From NCBI RefSeq assembly GCF_029892565.1, contig NZ_JARXVH010000001.1:558001-622000 (forward strand): DNA of 64,000 bases. Reading direction: 5' to 3'. This DNA is from Streptomyces pseudovenezuelae. GTDB lineage: Bacteria; Actinomycetota; Actinomycetes; Streptomycetales; Streptomycetaceae. The position numbers were made by a program, and so were the translations under genes. Positions 1 to 10,400 of the stretch are shown in pieces. The stretch's first letter is position 1. Every line of letters starts with the position of its first letter. Below the pieces are notes generated by a model that saw nothing but the letters and a program-made list of their open reading frames with translations, searched no databases and was not told the origin of the DNA.

Positions 1-584
1 TCGGCGCCTCCGAGGACTTCGTGCTGACCCGGCTGCCGGAGATCCTGGAGGGCTTCCGGCACGACCACCCCGAGGTCGACCTGGAACTGACGGTGGAGCT
101 GTCGGGCACGCTGCACGAACAACTGGCCGCCGGGAAGCTCGACTTGGTACTGGCCAAGCGGCGGCCGGAGGATCCGCGGGGCGAGCTGGTCTGGCACGAC
201 GGGCTGGTGTGGATCGGCGCGGAGCGGCTGCGCCTGGACCCGGACCGCCCGGTGCCGCTGATCGTCTACCCGCCGCCCGGCATCACCCGCGCCCTCGCCC
301 TGGAGGCCCTGGAACGCCAGGGCCGCTCCTGGCGCATCGCCTGCACCAGCGGCAGCCTCAACGGCCTCATCGCCGCCGCCCGCGCCGGCCTCGGCGTCAT
401 GGCCCACTCGCGCGGCCTCGTCCCGCCGGGCCTGGTCCGCGTCCCCGACCGCTTCGCCCTCCCCGAACTCGGCCGCGTCGACTTCGTCCTGGTCCACGGC
501 CACCGCCGTACGTCCGCGTCGGGCGCCGCGGAGGCCTTGGCGCAGTCGATCCTGGGCGGCGGGGACCGTCTGCACCGGCGCTAG
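1..584 (+). CDS. LysR-family regulator, C-terminal part (cut by window edge)
   Basis: The reading frame is already open at base 3 and ends at TAG 582-584, so only about 193 C-terminal residues are visible. They look like the periplasmic-binding-protein-like effector domain of LysR regulators: an early stretch reading EILEGFRHDHPEVDLEL, then LAAGKLDLVLAKR, and later SGSLNGLIAAARAGLGVMA, which is the usual second subdomain. The DNA-binding helix-turn-helix must lie upstream of base 1. The target genes cannot be inferred because the divergent partner is outside the window. Family assignment is good; ligand and role are unknown. Confidence 0.85.
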   Translation, partial: GASEDFVLTRLPEILEGFRHDHPEVDLELTVELSGTLHEQLAAGKLDLVLAKRRPEDPRGELVWHDGLVWIGAERLRLDPDRPVPLIVYPPPGITRALALEALERQGRSWRIACTSGSLNGLIAAARAGLGVMAHSRGLVPPGLVRVPDRFALPELGRVDFVLVHGHRRTSASGAAEALAQSILGGGDRLHRR

Positions 585-729
585 TCCCCGGCCGGCCCGC
601 GGACGTCAACTCCCGGAACTCCGGGCCGGATCCCGGACGCCGCTCGGCCGACCTCCGACGGGACGCGCTGAGCAGGTCGGGGCGTCCGCTCCGCGAACCG
701 ACGGCACCTCGCGCCGACCCGACGGAGTG

Positions 730-1746
730 CTACCGCACCGGCTTCGGATACGTCAGCTGTTTGATCCGGCGCAGATACGGCGTCGCCTCCACGTGCTGGA
801 GCCCCGGCAGGCGGCCGAGCGGCCCGCTGATGTAGGCGTAGAGGTCCGCCGTGGTCCGTACGACCGCCGTGGCCATCAGGTTGCTGGGGCCGGCCGTGGC
901 GGCCGCGTGGGCGATGGGGTCGTGGGTGGCGAGGGCCTCGCCGACGGAGTGCAGGGCGGCGGGGGTGGCGGTGAGCCAGAGGACGGCGGAGACCGGATAG
1001 CCGAGGGCCTCGGGGCGGAACTCGACGTCGACGTAGACGGCGCCGGAGGCGAGCAGGGCGGCCAGGCGGCGTTTGACGGCGGACTCGGAGCGGCCGGTGG
1101 CGCGCTGGAGTTCGGGGTAGGTGGCGCGGCCGTCGCGCTCCAGGACGGCGAGCAGGGGCTCGTCCTCCGGGTCGATGCGGGCCGGTCCGGGGTCGGGCAG
1201 GTGGTCGGGGTGCAGGGCCGTCATCTGCTCCTCGGTGAGCGCCGCGAATCTGCGCAGCCAGCCGGTCGGGCCGCCCGCGAAGCGGTGCAGCAGCTGGTGG
1301 GCGCGGATCTCCATCAGTCGCGGGGTGCGCGGCAGTTTGCCGAGGAGCAGGTCGTCCCGGTCGCCGACGCTGCGCGGCCGGGTGCCGCAGATGACCTCGG
1401 TACCGCCGGAGGCGATCGCGATCCAGCTGGTGTCGGGCCGTTTGGCGAGCGCGTCCGCGATGGTCAGCGCGCTGTCCGGCACGCAGCGCAGGCGTAGCGT
1501 CCAGTCGTCCTGGCCCAGCGCCACCCCGTCCCGGACGGCGACGATCCGCAGTCCGCCCTCGGCGCAGAGCCGGCGGTAGCGGCGGGCGACGGTCTGGTCG
1601 GAGACCCCGAGCACCGCACCGATCCGGCTGAAGGACGCCCGGGCGTTGGTCTCCAGGGCGCTGAGCAGCCGCAGGTCGAGCTCGTCGAAGGTGTGGGATT
1701 CCATCTGCATACCGGCCGCTCCCGTCGGATTCCGTCGCCCGGCCAT
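730..1746 (-). CDS. Lrp/AsnC-family transcriptional regulator, tandem-domain form
   Basis: A 338-residue DNA-binding regulator. The N-terminus (DELDLRLLSALETNARASF, then SRIGAVLGVSDQTVARR) is an AsnC winged helix, and a second AsnC-like helix-turn-helix follows near residue 195 (LAVLERDGRATYPELQRATGRS), so this is the double-length AsnC type common in Streptomyces rather than the 150-residue Lrp form. The C-terminal part resembles the RAM ligand-binding fold. ATG 1746 is given; an internal ATG at 1710 has a better-placed GGGAG and may be the true start. It is divergent from the MFS exporter beginning at 1859, so it may control that gene (inference). Ligand unknown. Confidence 0.85.
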   Translation of the reverse strand: MAGRRNPTGAAGMQMESHTFDELDLRLLSALETNARASFSRIGAVLGVSDQTVARRYRRLCAEGGLRIVAVRDGVALGQDDWTLRLRCVPDSALTIADALAKRPDTSWIAIASGGTEVICGTRPRSVGDRDDLLLGKLPRTPRLMEIRAHQLLHRFAGGPTGWLRRFAALTEEQMTALHPDHLPDPGPARIDPEDEPLLAVLERDGRATYPELQRATGRSESAVKRRLAALLASGAVYVDVEFRPEALGYPVSAVLWLTATPAALHSVGEALATHDPIAHAAATAGPSNLMATAVVRTTADLYAYISGPLGRLPGLQHVEATPYLRRIKQLTYPKPVR

Positions 1747-1858
1747 CGGTTACCGCTCCGATCGGCCGCGCACTGCTCATCGTACGAACCGAAACGGATC
1801 TGTCGAACAGGGCGAAACCGCCGGACAGGCCGGTCAGGTCGGACAGGGAGTTGAGGAC

Positions 1859-3355
1859 ATGCGTACATGGGGGCCGCTCACGGCTGTGTGCCTGGGCACG
1901 TTCATGTTGTTGCTGGACGTCACGATCGCGGTGGTCGCGCTGCCGGACATGGCGCGGTCGCTGCACGCGTCGCTGAGCGATCTGCAGTGGGTGATGGACG
2001 GGTACGCGCTGGCGCTGGCCGCGCTGCTGCTCGGGGTGGGGGCCGCGGCCGACATCCTGGGGCGACGGCGGGTGCATGTGGTGGGTGTGGTGGTGTTCGC
2101 GACGGCGTCGCTGCTGTGCGGGCTTGCGACCGGGCCGGGGATGCTGGTCGCCGCCCGCGGGGTGCAGGGGCTGGGGGCCGCGGCGATGTTCGCGACCACG
2201 CTGCCGCTGCTCGGCTCGATCTACCAGGGGCGGCGGCGGTCGGTGGCGCTCGGCGTGTGGGGCGCGGTCAGCGGGGCCGCGGCCGCGGTGGGGCCGGTGC
2301 TCGGCGGGCTGCTGACCGACGGGCCGGGCTGGCGGTGGATCTTCTACGTCAATCTGCCGGTGAGCGTGGTCGCGGTGTGGCTGACGCTGCGGGTGGTGCC
2401 GGAGTCGCACGGCTCGCGCGAGCGGAAGGTCGACTGGGCGGGCACGGTGACGTTCGCGGCCTTCGCCGCCGCGCTGACGTACGGGGCGGTGCGTGCCGGG
2501 CAGCAGGGCTGGAGCGAGACAGGCACGCTCGTCGCCCTCGGGGCGGCCGTCGTGGCGCTGGCCGGCTTCCTCGCCGTCGAACTGCGCGGCGCCGACCCGC
2601 TGTTGGATCCGCGGCTGTTCCTGAAGCCGGCGTTCTCGGGCGTCATGGTGGGCGCGCTGGCCTTCAACGCGGCGGCGTTCAGCCTCCTGGCGTACGACTC
2701 GATCTGGCTGCAGACGATGCTCGGGATGAGTCCCGTGCGCGGGGGGCTCGTCTTCCTGTGGCTGTCGCTGGCGTCGTTCGTGGTGGCGGCGGCCGGCGGG
2801 CGGCTGCTGCACGGGGTGTCGGCCCGGATCACCGTCGGGGGCGGGCTGCTGGTGGTCGGTGCGGGACAGTTCTGCATGGCGTTCCTGGGCGCGGGTTCGA
2901 CGGCGTCCGCGCTGGTGCCGGGTCTGGTGCTGGTGGGCGTCGGTACGGGTCTGGTGTCGCCCGGGATCGCGGGCGCGGCGCTGGCCGCCGTACCGCAGGA
3001 GCGGGCGGGCATGGCGGGCGGCGCGGTCAACACCTTCCGGCAGCTCGGCTACGCGCTCGGCATCGCCCTGTACGGCACGGTGCTGACCTCCCGGATGCAG
3101 GACACGCTGCCGCACGACGCGGCCCACGCGCTGGCGGGCGGCGCGGCGGGCGCACTGCGCGGCGCCTTCTCCGAGCACGCGCTGCGCTCCGCGTTCGCCT
3201 CGGGGCTCAACACGGCGGCGGTACTGGCGGGTGTGACCGCGGCGGTCGCGGGCGTACTGGTCCTGGCCCTGGTCAGGACCCCGCGGACGACCGCCGGCCA
3301 GCCCCCGAAGGCCCCTCGGACGACCGCGGACGCGGCCTCCGGACGACCCCGCTGA
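1859..3355 (+). CDS. MFS drug exporter, DHA2 (EmrB/QacA) type
   Basis: A 498-residue integral membrane transporter of the 14-helix DHA2 class, expected to export hydrophobic compounds with proton exchange. The start ATG follows AGGGAG; a longer in-frame extension to 1646 would run through the divergent regulator and is rejected. Visible family marks are TFMLLLDVTIAVVALP in helix 1 (motif D1), DLQWVMDGYALALAALLL, GRRRVHVVG (motif A), QGLGAAAMFATTLPLL (motif B region) and GPVLGGLLTDG (motif C). The C-terminal tail is rich in T, A and P and cytosolic. It is divergent from the AsnC regulator with 112 bases between, a usual arrangement for a locally controlled exporter. Substrate unknown. Confidence 0.92.
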   Translation: MRTWGPLTAVCLGTFMLLLDVTIAVVALPDMARSLHASLSDLQWVMDGYALALAALLLGVGAAADILGRRRVHVVGVVVFATASLLCGLATGPGMLVAARGVQGLGAAAMFATTLPLLGSIYQGRRRSVALGVWGAVSGAAAAVGPVLGGLLTDGPGWRWIFYVNLPVSVVAVWLTLRVVPESHGSRERKVDWAGTVTFAAFAAALTYGAVRAGQQGWSETGTLVALGAAVVALAGFLAVELRGADPLLDPRLFLKPAFSGVMVGALAFNAAAFSLLAYDSIWLQTMLGMSPVRGGLVFLWLSLASFVVAAAGGRLLHGVSARITVGGGLLVVGAGQFCMAFLGAGSTASALVPGLVLVGVGTGLVSPGIAGAALAAVPQERAGMAGGAVNTFRQLGYALGIALYGTVLTSRMQDTLPHDAAHALAGGAAGALRGAFSEHALRSAFASGLNTAAVLAGVTAAVAGVLVLALVRTPRTTAGQPPKAPRTTADAASGRPR

Positions 3356-3584
3356 CACGTGTCCGAGGGCGGTAGTCGGGTCGTACAGATTCGGTGGAGA
3401 TTACGGGCCCGAAACTTACTCAACCGTCAGCTTTCTGTCCGACCCTTCCCTATGTGAGCGCATTTTCCGGCACTGACCAGGCTGTACCTGAACACCGCTC
3501 GGCTTCCGACCCCCTCCCGCCCTGTCGCCGGGTGGGGTAGCTTTCACGGCGCTGCGGAGCGTCACCAGAGGCGGGGAGCGGGGT

Positions 3585-5411
3585 TTGCGCGAGTTCACCA
3601 ACCCTCCGTTGGCGTCGGCACCGCCGGTGGGTGGTCTGGCCGATGTCGTCTTCGAACGTGCCCAGGAAGACCCGCTGCATATCGCCCTCGGTCGCAAGGA
3701 CGAAGCAGGTCAGTGGCGTGACGTCACCTCCGCCGAGTTCCGGGACGAGGTGCTGGCCCTCGCCAAGGGGCTGCTCGCCCAGGGCATCCGGTTCGGCGAC
3801 CGCGTCGCGATCATGTCCCGTACCCGCTACGAGTGGACCCTGTTCGACTACGCACTGTGGACGATCGGTGCCCAGGTGGTGCCCGTCTATCCGACGTCCT
3901 CGGCCGAGCAGTGCTTCTGGATGCTCTACGACGCCGAGTGCACGGCGGCGATCGTGGAGCACGAGGACCACGCGATGACCATCGCCACCGTCATCGGCCG
4001 GCTGCCGCAGCTGCACCAGCTGTGGCAGCTGGACTCCGGCGCCGTGCAGGAGCTGTACGACGCCGGTGCCTCCATCGACGACGACGTGGTGCACCGCCAC
4101 CGGCAGGCGGTCACCCCGGACTCGACCGCGACGATCATCTACACCTCGGGCACGACCGGCCGCCCCAAGGGCTGTGTGATCACGCACGGCAGCTTCATGT
4201 GGGAGGCCGACACCGTCATCGAGGGCTGGGAGCCGGTGTTCCACTCCAAGCGGGGCGACGAGGCGGCGACCCTGCTGTTCCTGCCGCTCGCGCACGTCTT
4301 CGGGCGGATGGTGGAGGTCGCCGCGATCCGTGGCGGGGTCCGCTTCGGCCACCAGCCGCAGCTGAACGCCGCCGCCCTGCTGCCGGATCTGCAGGCGTTC
4401 AAGCCCACCTTCATCCTCGCGGTCCCGTACATCTTCGAGAAGGTCTTCAACGCCTCCCGCCGCAAGGCCGAGAAGGAGGGCAAGGCCGGTCCGTTCGAGA
4501 AGGCCGTCGAGGTCGCGGTGAAGTACGCGGACGCGGTGGAGGCCAAGGCCTGGGGCACCGGGCCCGGCCCCTCCGCAGGACTGCGCATGCAGCACCAGCT
4601 CTTCGACAAACTCGTCTACTCCAAGGTGCGAGCGGCCATGGGCGGCCGCATCCGCAATGCCATGTCCGGCGGGTCGGCCATGGACCGACGGCTCGGACTC
4701 TTCTTCGCGGGCGCCGGGGTGCAGATCTACGAGGGGTACGGGCTCACCGAGACGACGGCCGCCGCGACCGCCAACCCGCCCGACCGCACCCGCTACGGCA
4801 CGGTCGGCCAGCCCATCCCGGGTGTCACCGTGCACATCGCGGACGACGGCGAGATCTGGCTGCACGGCCCCAACACCTTCCAGGCCTATCTCAACAACCA
4901 GAAGGCCACGGACGAGACCCTGCACGACGGCTGGCTCGCCACCGGTGACCTGGGCGCGCTCGACGAGGACGGCTACCTCACCATCACCGGCCGCAAGAAG
5001 GAGATCCTGGTGACCTCCGGCGGCAAGAGCGTCTCGCCGGGGCTGCTGGAGGAGCGCGTCCGCGACCACCCCCTCGTCAACCAGTGCATCGTCGTCGGCA
5101 ACGACCGCCCGTACGTCGCCGCCCTGGTCACCCTCGACCAGGAGGCCGTCGAGCACTGGCTGACGATGCGCGGCAAACCGCAGATGTCCGCGGCCGAGCT
5201 GGTGCGCGACAACGACCTGGAGACGGAGGTGCGGCGCGCGGTGGTGGCCGCCAACACCCTCGTCTCACAGGCCGAGTCGATCCGTACCTTCCGCATACTG
5301 GCGCAGCCGTTCACCGAGGAACACGGCCTGCTGACACCGTCGTTGAAGCTGAAGCGCAAGGCCATCGAGAACGCGTACGCCAACGAGGTCGACGCTCTCT
5401 ACCGGGCCTGA
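3585..5411 (+). CDS. Long-chain acyl-CoA synthetase (AMP-forming)
   Basis: A 608-residue adenylate-forming ligase that activates fatty acids to acyl-CoA through an acyl-AMP intermediate. The start is TTG at 3585, preceded by GGGGAG six bases upstream; no ATG or GTG fits the family N-terminus. The P-loop-like AMP motif IIYTSGTTGRPKGCVITH lies near residue 185, the YGLTE substrate/AMP motif near 386, and the hinge TGDLGALDEDGYLTITGRK near 455-475. Length matches the FadD15-like long-chain ligases of actinomycetes. It stands alone, converging with the sugar dehydrogenase gene only 22 bases away and with no visible terminator. Chain-length preference cannot be read from the sequence. Confidence 0.93.
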   Translation: MREFTNPPLASAPPVGGLADVVFERAQEDPLHIALGRKDEAGQWRDVTSAEFRDEVLALAKGLLAQGIRFGDRVAIMSRTRYEWTLFDYALWTIGAQVVPVYPTSSAEQCFWMLYDAECTAAIVEHEDHAMTIATVIGRLPQLHQLWQLDSGAVQELYDAGASIDDDVVHRHRQAVTPDSTATIIYTSGTTGRPKGCVITHGSFMWEADTVIEGWEPVFHSKRGDEAATLLFLPLAHVFGRMVEVAAIRGGVRFGHQPQLNAAALLPDLQAFKPTFILAVPYIFEKVFNASRRKAEKEGKAGPFEKAVEVAVKYADAVEAKAWGTGPGPSAGLRMQHQLFDKLVYSKVRAAMGGRIRNAMSGGSAMDRRLGLFFAGAGVQIYEGYGLTETTAAATANPPDRTRYGTVGQPIPGVTVHIADDGEIWLHGPNTFQAYLNNQKATDETLHDGWLATGDLGALDEDGYLTITGRKKEILVTSGGKSVSPGLLEERVRDHPLVNQCIVVGNDRPYVAALVTLDQEAVEHWLTMRGKPQMSAAELVRDNDLETEVRRAVVAANTLVSQAESIRTFRILAQPFTEEHGLLTPSLKLKRKAIENAYANEVDALYRA

Positions 5412-5433
5412 CACTCCCTCAACCGAGGCTCGC

Positions 5434-7476
5434 TCAGCTGATGTTCACGCGGAAGATCTTGTCCGCACCGTCCGCCGCACCTCCGTTGTTGTCGCAGTTG
5501 GTGGTCGACAGCCACAACTGGTCGGCGCCCGGCACCTTGGTGACCGTGCGCAGCCGCCCGTAGGTCCCCACGTAGTACGCCGTCGGCGTGCCGACGCTCT
5601 CGTTGTCGCCGTTGATCGGGATGCGCCACAGCCGCTCGCCGCGCAGGGACGCCATGTAGACGACGTTGCGGACGATGGCGATGCCGCTCGGGGAGGCCTC
5701 GTTGACGTTCCAGGTGGCCTTGGGGTTGGTCATGCCCGAGACGCCGCAGGTGCCTTCGCAGGTGGGCCAGCCGTAGTTGGCGCCCGGTTTGATGAGGTTC
5801 AGTTCGTCCTTGGAGCTGTTGCCGAACTCCGCTTCCCACAGCCGGCCGTTGCGGTCGAAGGCGAGACCCTGCGGGTTGCGGTGACCGAGGCTGTAGACGT
5901 AGTTGCCGAACGGGTTGCCGGGGGCCGCCTTGCCGTCCGTCGTCATGCGCAGGATCTTGCCGTTGAGGGAGTTCTTGTCCTGGGCGAGGTCGGGTGTCTG
6001 GGCCTCGCCGGTGGAGACGTAGAGGTAGCCGTCGGGGCCGAAGGCGAGGCGGCCGCCGTTGTGGTAGCGGTTCTTCTTGATGCCCTGGAGCAGGATCTTG
6101 TAGTCGGTGAGCTTGGTGCCGTCGTAGGTCATGCGGACGACGCGGTTGCCCTCGGACGCGGTGTGCATGAAGTAGACGTAGTGGTTGGTCTCCCACTTGG
6201 GGTCGGCGGCCACGCCGAGCAGTCCGCCCTCGCCGTTCGTGGTCACCGCTTCGGGCACGGTCCCGACCTGCGTCCGCGCACCGTCCTTGGTCACCTTCCA
6301 GACCCGGAAGTCGTCCCGCTCGGTGACCAGCGCGGTCTTGCCGTCGGGCATCCAGTAGGTGCCCCACGGGATGGTCCAGCCGGTCGAGAGGGACGCGACC
6401 GAGGACGGGACCCCGCCGTCCGTCGCGCAGGCCTTCGTCGTGAAGGTGACGGTGTTGCTCGCCGCGGAGACGTTGCCGGCCGCGTCCCTGGCGACGACGT
6501 TCAGGCTGTACGGGCTGTTGCAGGCGAGCCCGGTCAGCGTGGTCGTCGTACCGCCGGTGACGGTCTTGTAGACCGTGGTGTCACTGCGGACGTCGTACGC
6601 GACGACCGCGCGGTCGTCCGTCGAGGCGCCCCAGCCGAGGCCGACGCTGTTCGCCGTGATGTCGGTCGCGGACAGCGTGCCCGGCTCGGTCGGCGCGGTG
6701 GTGTCGGAGCTGGTCTCGGTGGTGCAGTCGACGACGGGGCTGGCGGCGGACGTGTTGCCGGCCGCGTCGCGGGCGATGACCGTGAGGTTGTAGGTGGTGT
6801 TCGGGGTGAGCCCGGTCAGCGCCTTCGACGTCGAACTCCCGGGCGCCTCCCCGATCTTGTTGCCGTGCTCGTAGAGGTCGTACGCCGCGACGGCCACGTT
6901 GTCCGTCGAGGCGCCCCACGCCAGGGTGAGCCCGTCCTCGCCGATGTCCGGGCAACTCGGCTGGCCGGGGCGGGTCGGGGCCTGGGTGTCGGCCGCGGCG
7001 GCGAGGCTGACGCGGTCGAGGTTGGGGCCGCCGTCGGCGGTGGTCGCGGTGGCGCGGACCTTGTTGGAGCCCGCGGTCAGCGGGACGTTGAGGGTCTTGG
7101 TGGTCCAGGTGTTCCAGTCGGCGGTGGCCGGGAAGGAGACGGCGGACTGGACGACCGCGCCGTTGACGGAGATGTCCATCGGCCGGTCGACGGCGGTCCC
7201 GTTGGCGAAGCGGAGGGTCAGCGCCGAGGTGCCGGCGGCGGTCGCGCTCACCGTGAACTCCACATAGGAGCCCTTGATGTTGGTGTAGTCGACGAAGCCC
7301 GTGCCCGTGTAGCCGGTGTGGTTGGTGGCGACCGTGCCCTGCGAGATGGCCGCGTCCTCGGCCTGGTAGTCGGTGGCCGCGCTCGCGGTGCCCTGGCCCA
7401 GGCCGACGAGGGGCACGGCGAGGGCGAAGGAGAGGGCCAGCGGGACGGCCCGGGCGAGAACTCTGTCGCGTTTCAT
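5434..7476 (-). CDS. Secreted CBM6-FnIII-FnIII-glucose/sorbosone dehydrogenase
   Basis: A 680-residue exported oxidoreductase. A Sec signal peptide ends near GTASAA (residue 34). A CBM6-like beta-sandwich follows (YQAEDA, then GSYVEFTV, residues 36-160), then two fibronectin type III domains (about 165-255 and 262-348, both with the DNVAV/DDRAVVAYD pattern). The C-terminal half (355-680) is a GSDH beta-propeller with YHNGGRLAFGPDGYLYVSTG and YSLGHRNPQGLAFDRNG. Relatives oxidise aldoses with PQQ; whether this one binds PQQ is inferred from family only. The start ATG overlaps the upstream stop by four bases (ATGA), so it is last in the pectin operon and probably translated with it. The substrate may be a sugar or oligosaccharide released by the two preceding enzymes. 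Confidence 0.88.
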   Translation of the reverse strand: MKRDRVLARAVPLALSFALAVPLVGLGQGTASAATDYQAEDAAISQGTVATNHTGYTGTGFVDYTNIKGSYVEFTVSATAAGTSALTLRFANGTAVDRPMDISVNGAVVQSAVSFPATADWNTWTTKTLNVPLTAGSNKVRATATTADGGPNLDRVSLAAAADTQAPTRPGQPSCPDIGEDGLTLAWGASTDNVAVAAYDLYEHGNKIGEAPGSSTSKALTGLTPNTTYNLTVIARDAAGNTSAASPVVDCTTETSSDTTAPTEPGTLSATDITANSVGLGWGASTDDRAVVAYDVRSDTTVYKTVTGGTTTTLTGLACNSPYSLNVVARDAAGNVSAASNTVTFTTKACATDGGVPSSVASLSTGWTIPWGTYWMPDGKTALVTERDDFRVWKVTKDGARTQVGTVPEAVTTNGEGGLLGVAADPKWETNHYVYFMHTASEGNRVVRMTYDGTKLTDYKILLQGIKKNRYHNGGRLAFGPDGYLYVSTGEAQTPDLAQDKNSLNGKILRMTTDGKAAPGNPFGNYVYSLGHRNPQGLAFDRNGRLWEAEFGNSSKDELNLIKPGANYGWPTCEGTCGVSGMTNPKATWNVNEASPSGIAIVRNVVYMASLRGERLWRIPINGDNESVGTPTAYYVGTYGRLRTVTKVPGADQLWLSTTNCDNNGGAADGADKIFRVNIS

Positions 7477-10400
7477 GATTGTCCCCTCACCTCGCTGTTG
7501 ACCGGGTTCACACGGATCAGCCGTGTTTCGCCCGGCCGCAGCGTCGCGCTGTATGAATCGGCGATCACGCCCTTGTGGGAGCCGGACCAGAGGTCCGTGA
7601 CGTCACCGGAGCCGGTGAACCCCACCTGCGACCAGTTCACGGAGACCGTCGAGTTGCCGGACGTCCCGGTGTTGAACAGCGCGACCACGTAGGCACCGCT
7701 GTTCTCCCGTTTACTGAAGACCTGCTTGACACCACTGTTCACAACCCGTTTCGCGGCCACCCCGTCCTGGTCGACTCCGATCAGTCGGTCGTTGGTCAGC
7801 ATCGCCTTGTCGACGGCGTCCAGTTGGGTGAGGTCGGTGCCGAGCAGCAGCGGGGAGGCCGCCATCGCCCACAGCGTGAAGTGCGCGCGGCGCTGGTCGG
7901 CGGTGAGGCCGACTTGGTCGCCGTTCCCGATCTCCAGCGAGTCGAGGTCGTTCCAGCCGCCCGGACCGGCGTACGGCTGCCAGGAGGCGGCCGAGTTGAA
8001 GCGGGCGGACACATGGGACCAGTCGGTCAGCGGATAGCCGCTGCCGTTGGAGCCAGGGCCGCAGTAGCACTCGACGTCCCCCTGGGTGCGCCAACTGTTC
8101 GCGAGCTGCCGCCAGGTGGCGCCGTCGGCGATCGGAAGGTTGTTGGAGAGGGCGAAGGTGATGGGCCGTCCGCTCGCCCGCAGCGCCTTGTCCCAGGCCT
8201 GGACGTCCGGGATGTCGGCGCTGCCCACGCCGTCGATCTTCAGGTAGTCGACTCCCCAGGACGCGAACTGCTTGGCCCACGAGTTCACGAACTCCTGCGC
8301 GCCCGGCTTCCCGTAGTCGATGTAGTACATGTTCTTGCAGTTGTAGTTCTTCTCGGTCCTGGACGTGTCCGCGATGTCCTTCGCGTGGTACGAGGTCCCC
8401 TCGATCGGTGTGTTGGCGGTGACCGCGTTCTTGGCGATGCCCGGCGTGACGTAGAAGCCGAACTTCAGCCCCTTGCCGTGGATGTAGTCGGCCAACGCCT
8501 TGATGCCGGACGGGAACTTGGCCGGGTCGACGGTCCAGCGGCCGTAGGAGTCGACGACGAAGCCGTTGGCGTCGCACTTCTGCCAGAAGTCGTCGAGATT
8601 GACGTTCACGAAGCCGTGGTCCTTGAGCCCGCTCGACACGATCGCGTCGGCCTGCGCCTTGATCTTCGCCTCGGTGGGCGTACGGCGCACGAAGCTCCAA
8701 CTGCTCCAGCCCATCGAGGGCCGTAGGGACTGGCCGTTGTCCGACTTGGGTGTGTAGGTCGCCGGGGTGGCGTACGAGGTGCCGATCCAGGCCTCGTCGA
8801 CGCGCAGTCGCCGGTAGCGGGTGGTGTCGGTGGACTCGGCCCAGGTGGTGTCGACCTCCAGGCGTACGTAGCGGGCGTTCGCGGTGGTGAGGTCGATGCC
8901 CTGGATGCCGCGCCGGCTGGGGAGTTGCCCGGTCTTCACCGCGCTCCCCCAGGTGGTCCCGTCGTTACTCAGGAACACCTTGTAGTCCTTGATGCGGGCG
9001 GACTGCTCGGTGGCCGAGCGGGCGTAGGCGACGGAGTCCTCGCGCTGGTTGAGCCCGATGTACCGCACCTTCTTGGCCGCGCCGAGGTCGAAGGTGAGGT
9101 TGACGGGGAGGGTCTTGTCGTTGTCCCAGTAGGTGAGGTAGCTGCCGTCACCGGCGGCCGTCGCCGCGTGCCCGCTCGCCGAGGCGCTCGCGCTCACCTT
9201 GACTCCGGTGAGGATGCCCTGGCGGCCCGCGGTCGTGACCTTGAAGACGGTGTCGTACGGGTCCCAGGAGCCGAGGCCGGTCAGGGTGAGGACGCCGCCG
9301 GACTGCGACCACGAAATCGGCGCTCCGGTACGGAGGTTGGTGACGGAGGCGATGCGGTAGCCGTTGTCGCGGATGCGCAGGGTGCCGGTGGACGGCGGGG
9401 TCAGGACGTGGACGTACTGCAGGTCCGGGTCGCTGCGGCTGATCGTCGTCACGCCGTGCGCGCCGTCGTTCCAGAAGCCGGGCTTGAGGCCGCCGTACAT
9501 GTACCCGCCGCCCTCGGTGCCGTGCAACGACTCCCGGATGGGGTCGAGATAGGAGTCGGCGAAGGTGTTGAAGGCGGTCTGGTTGGCCGGGAACCTGCCG
9601 TTGACCTGGGCGGTCTCGGCCATCAACGCCTTCACGGAGGAGCCCGCGTTGGTGACCAGGCGGCCGAGGGTGAGCTTTCTGTCGACGGACGGGTCGGAGC
9701 CGTCGTACCACCACGCTCCGGTCGAGGGCAGCTTGAAGTCGGCCTCGGTCAGGCGGGGTTGGGCCGCGTAGACGGCCTGCGGGTAGTCGTAGTCGGGAGT
9801 CATCCCCGTCTTCTGCTCGTTGCTGATCATGTCCATGATTGGCGTGTCTTCGTTGTTGTTGCTGATCGTGTAGTTCGGGCGCTTCTCGTAGATCTGCCGG
9901 TAGAGGTCGTGGCTCTCCCAGTACGCGTTGTCGTTGTCGATCCAGAAGCCGCCGAGGTCGGGATAGCGGTCCATGACCTCGAAGAAGTTGTCGTAGCCGA
10001 ACTGCCCGAAGCCGTCGCGGGTGGTCAGGTCGACGTCCTTGCCCTTGTAGGCGGAGTAGGCGGCCGAGTCGAGCCACTCGTGGCCGCCCTCGTCGTGCCA
10101 CTGGGGGTCATCGGTCATGTAGAGGACGACCTTCATGCCCTTGGCCTTGGCGGCGGTGATGAGTTCGCCGAGGAAGTCCCGCTTGGTGGCGCAGGAGCCG
10201 GGGATCTTCGAGGGCCAGGGGCGGGCGTAGCCGAGGCGGCTGTGGAAGGTGGCGAGGACGAGGTACTGGGTGTGCAGCTTGCGCGCCTCGTTCACCCAGT
10301 AGTCGGGCGTCCAGCCGCCGTTGGTGACGTCACTCTCCCAGGCACTGCAACTGGTGTGGGCGGGGGCGGTGCGCAGGCCCCAGTGCAGGAAGAGGCCGCC

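Noticed and set aside
581..3358. Long open frame on the minus strand across the regulator and the MFS gene
   Set aside because: Composition is Arg/Gly/Pro junk typical of antisense frames in high-GC DNA; real families are found in the other frames.
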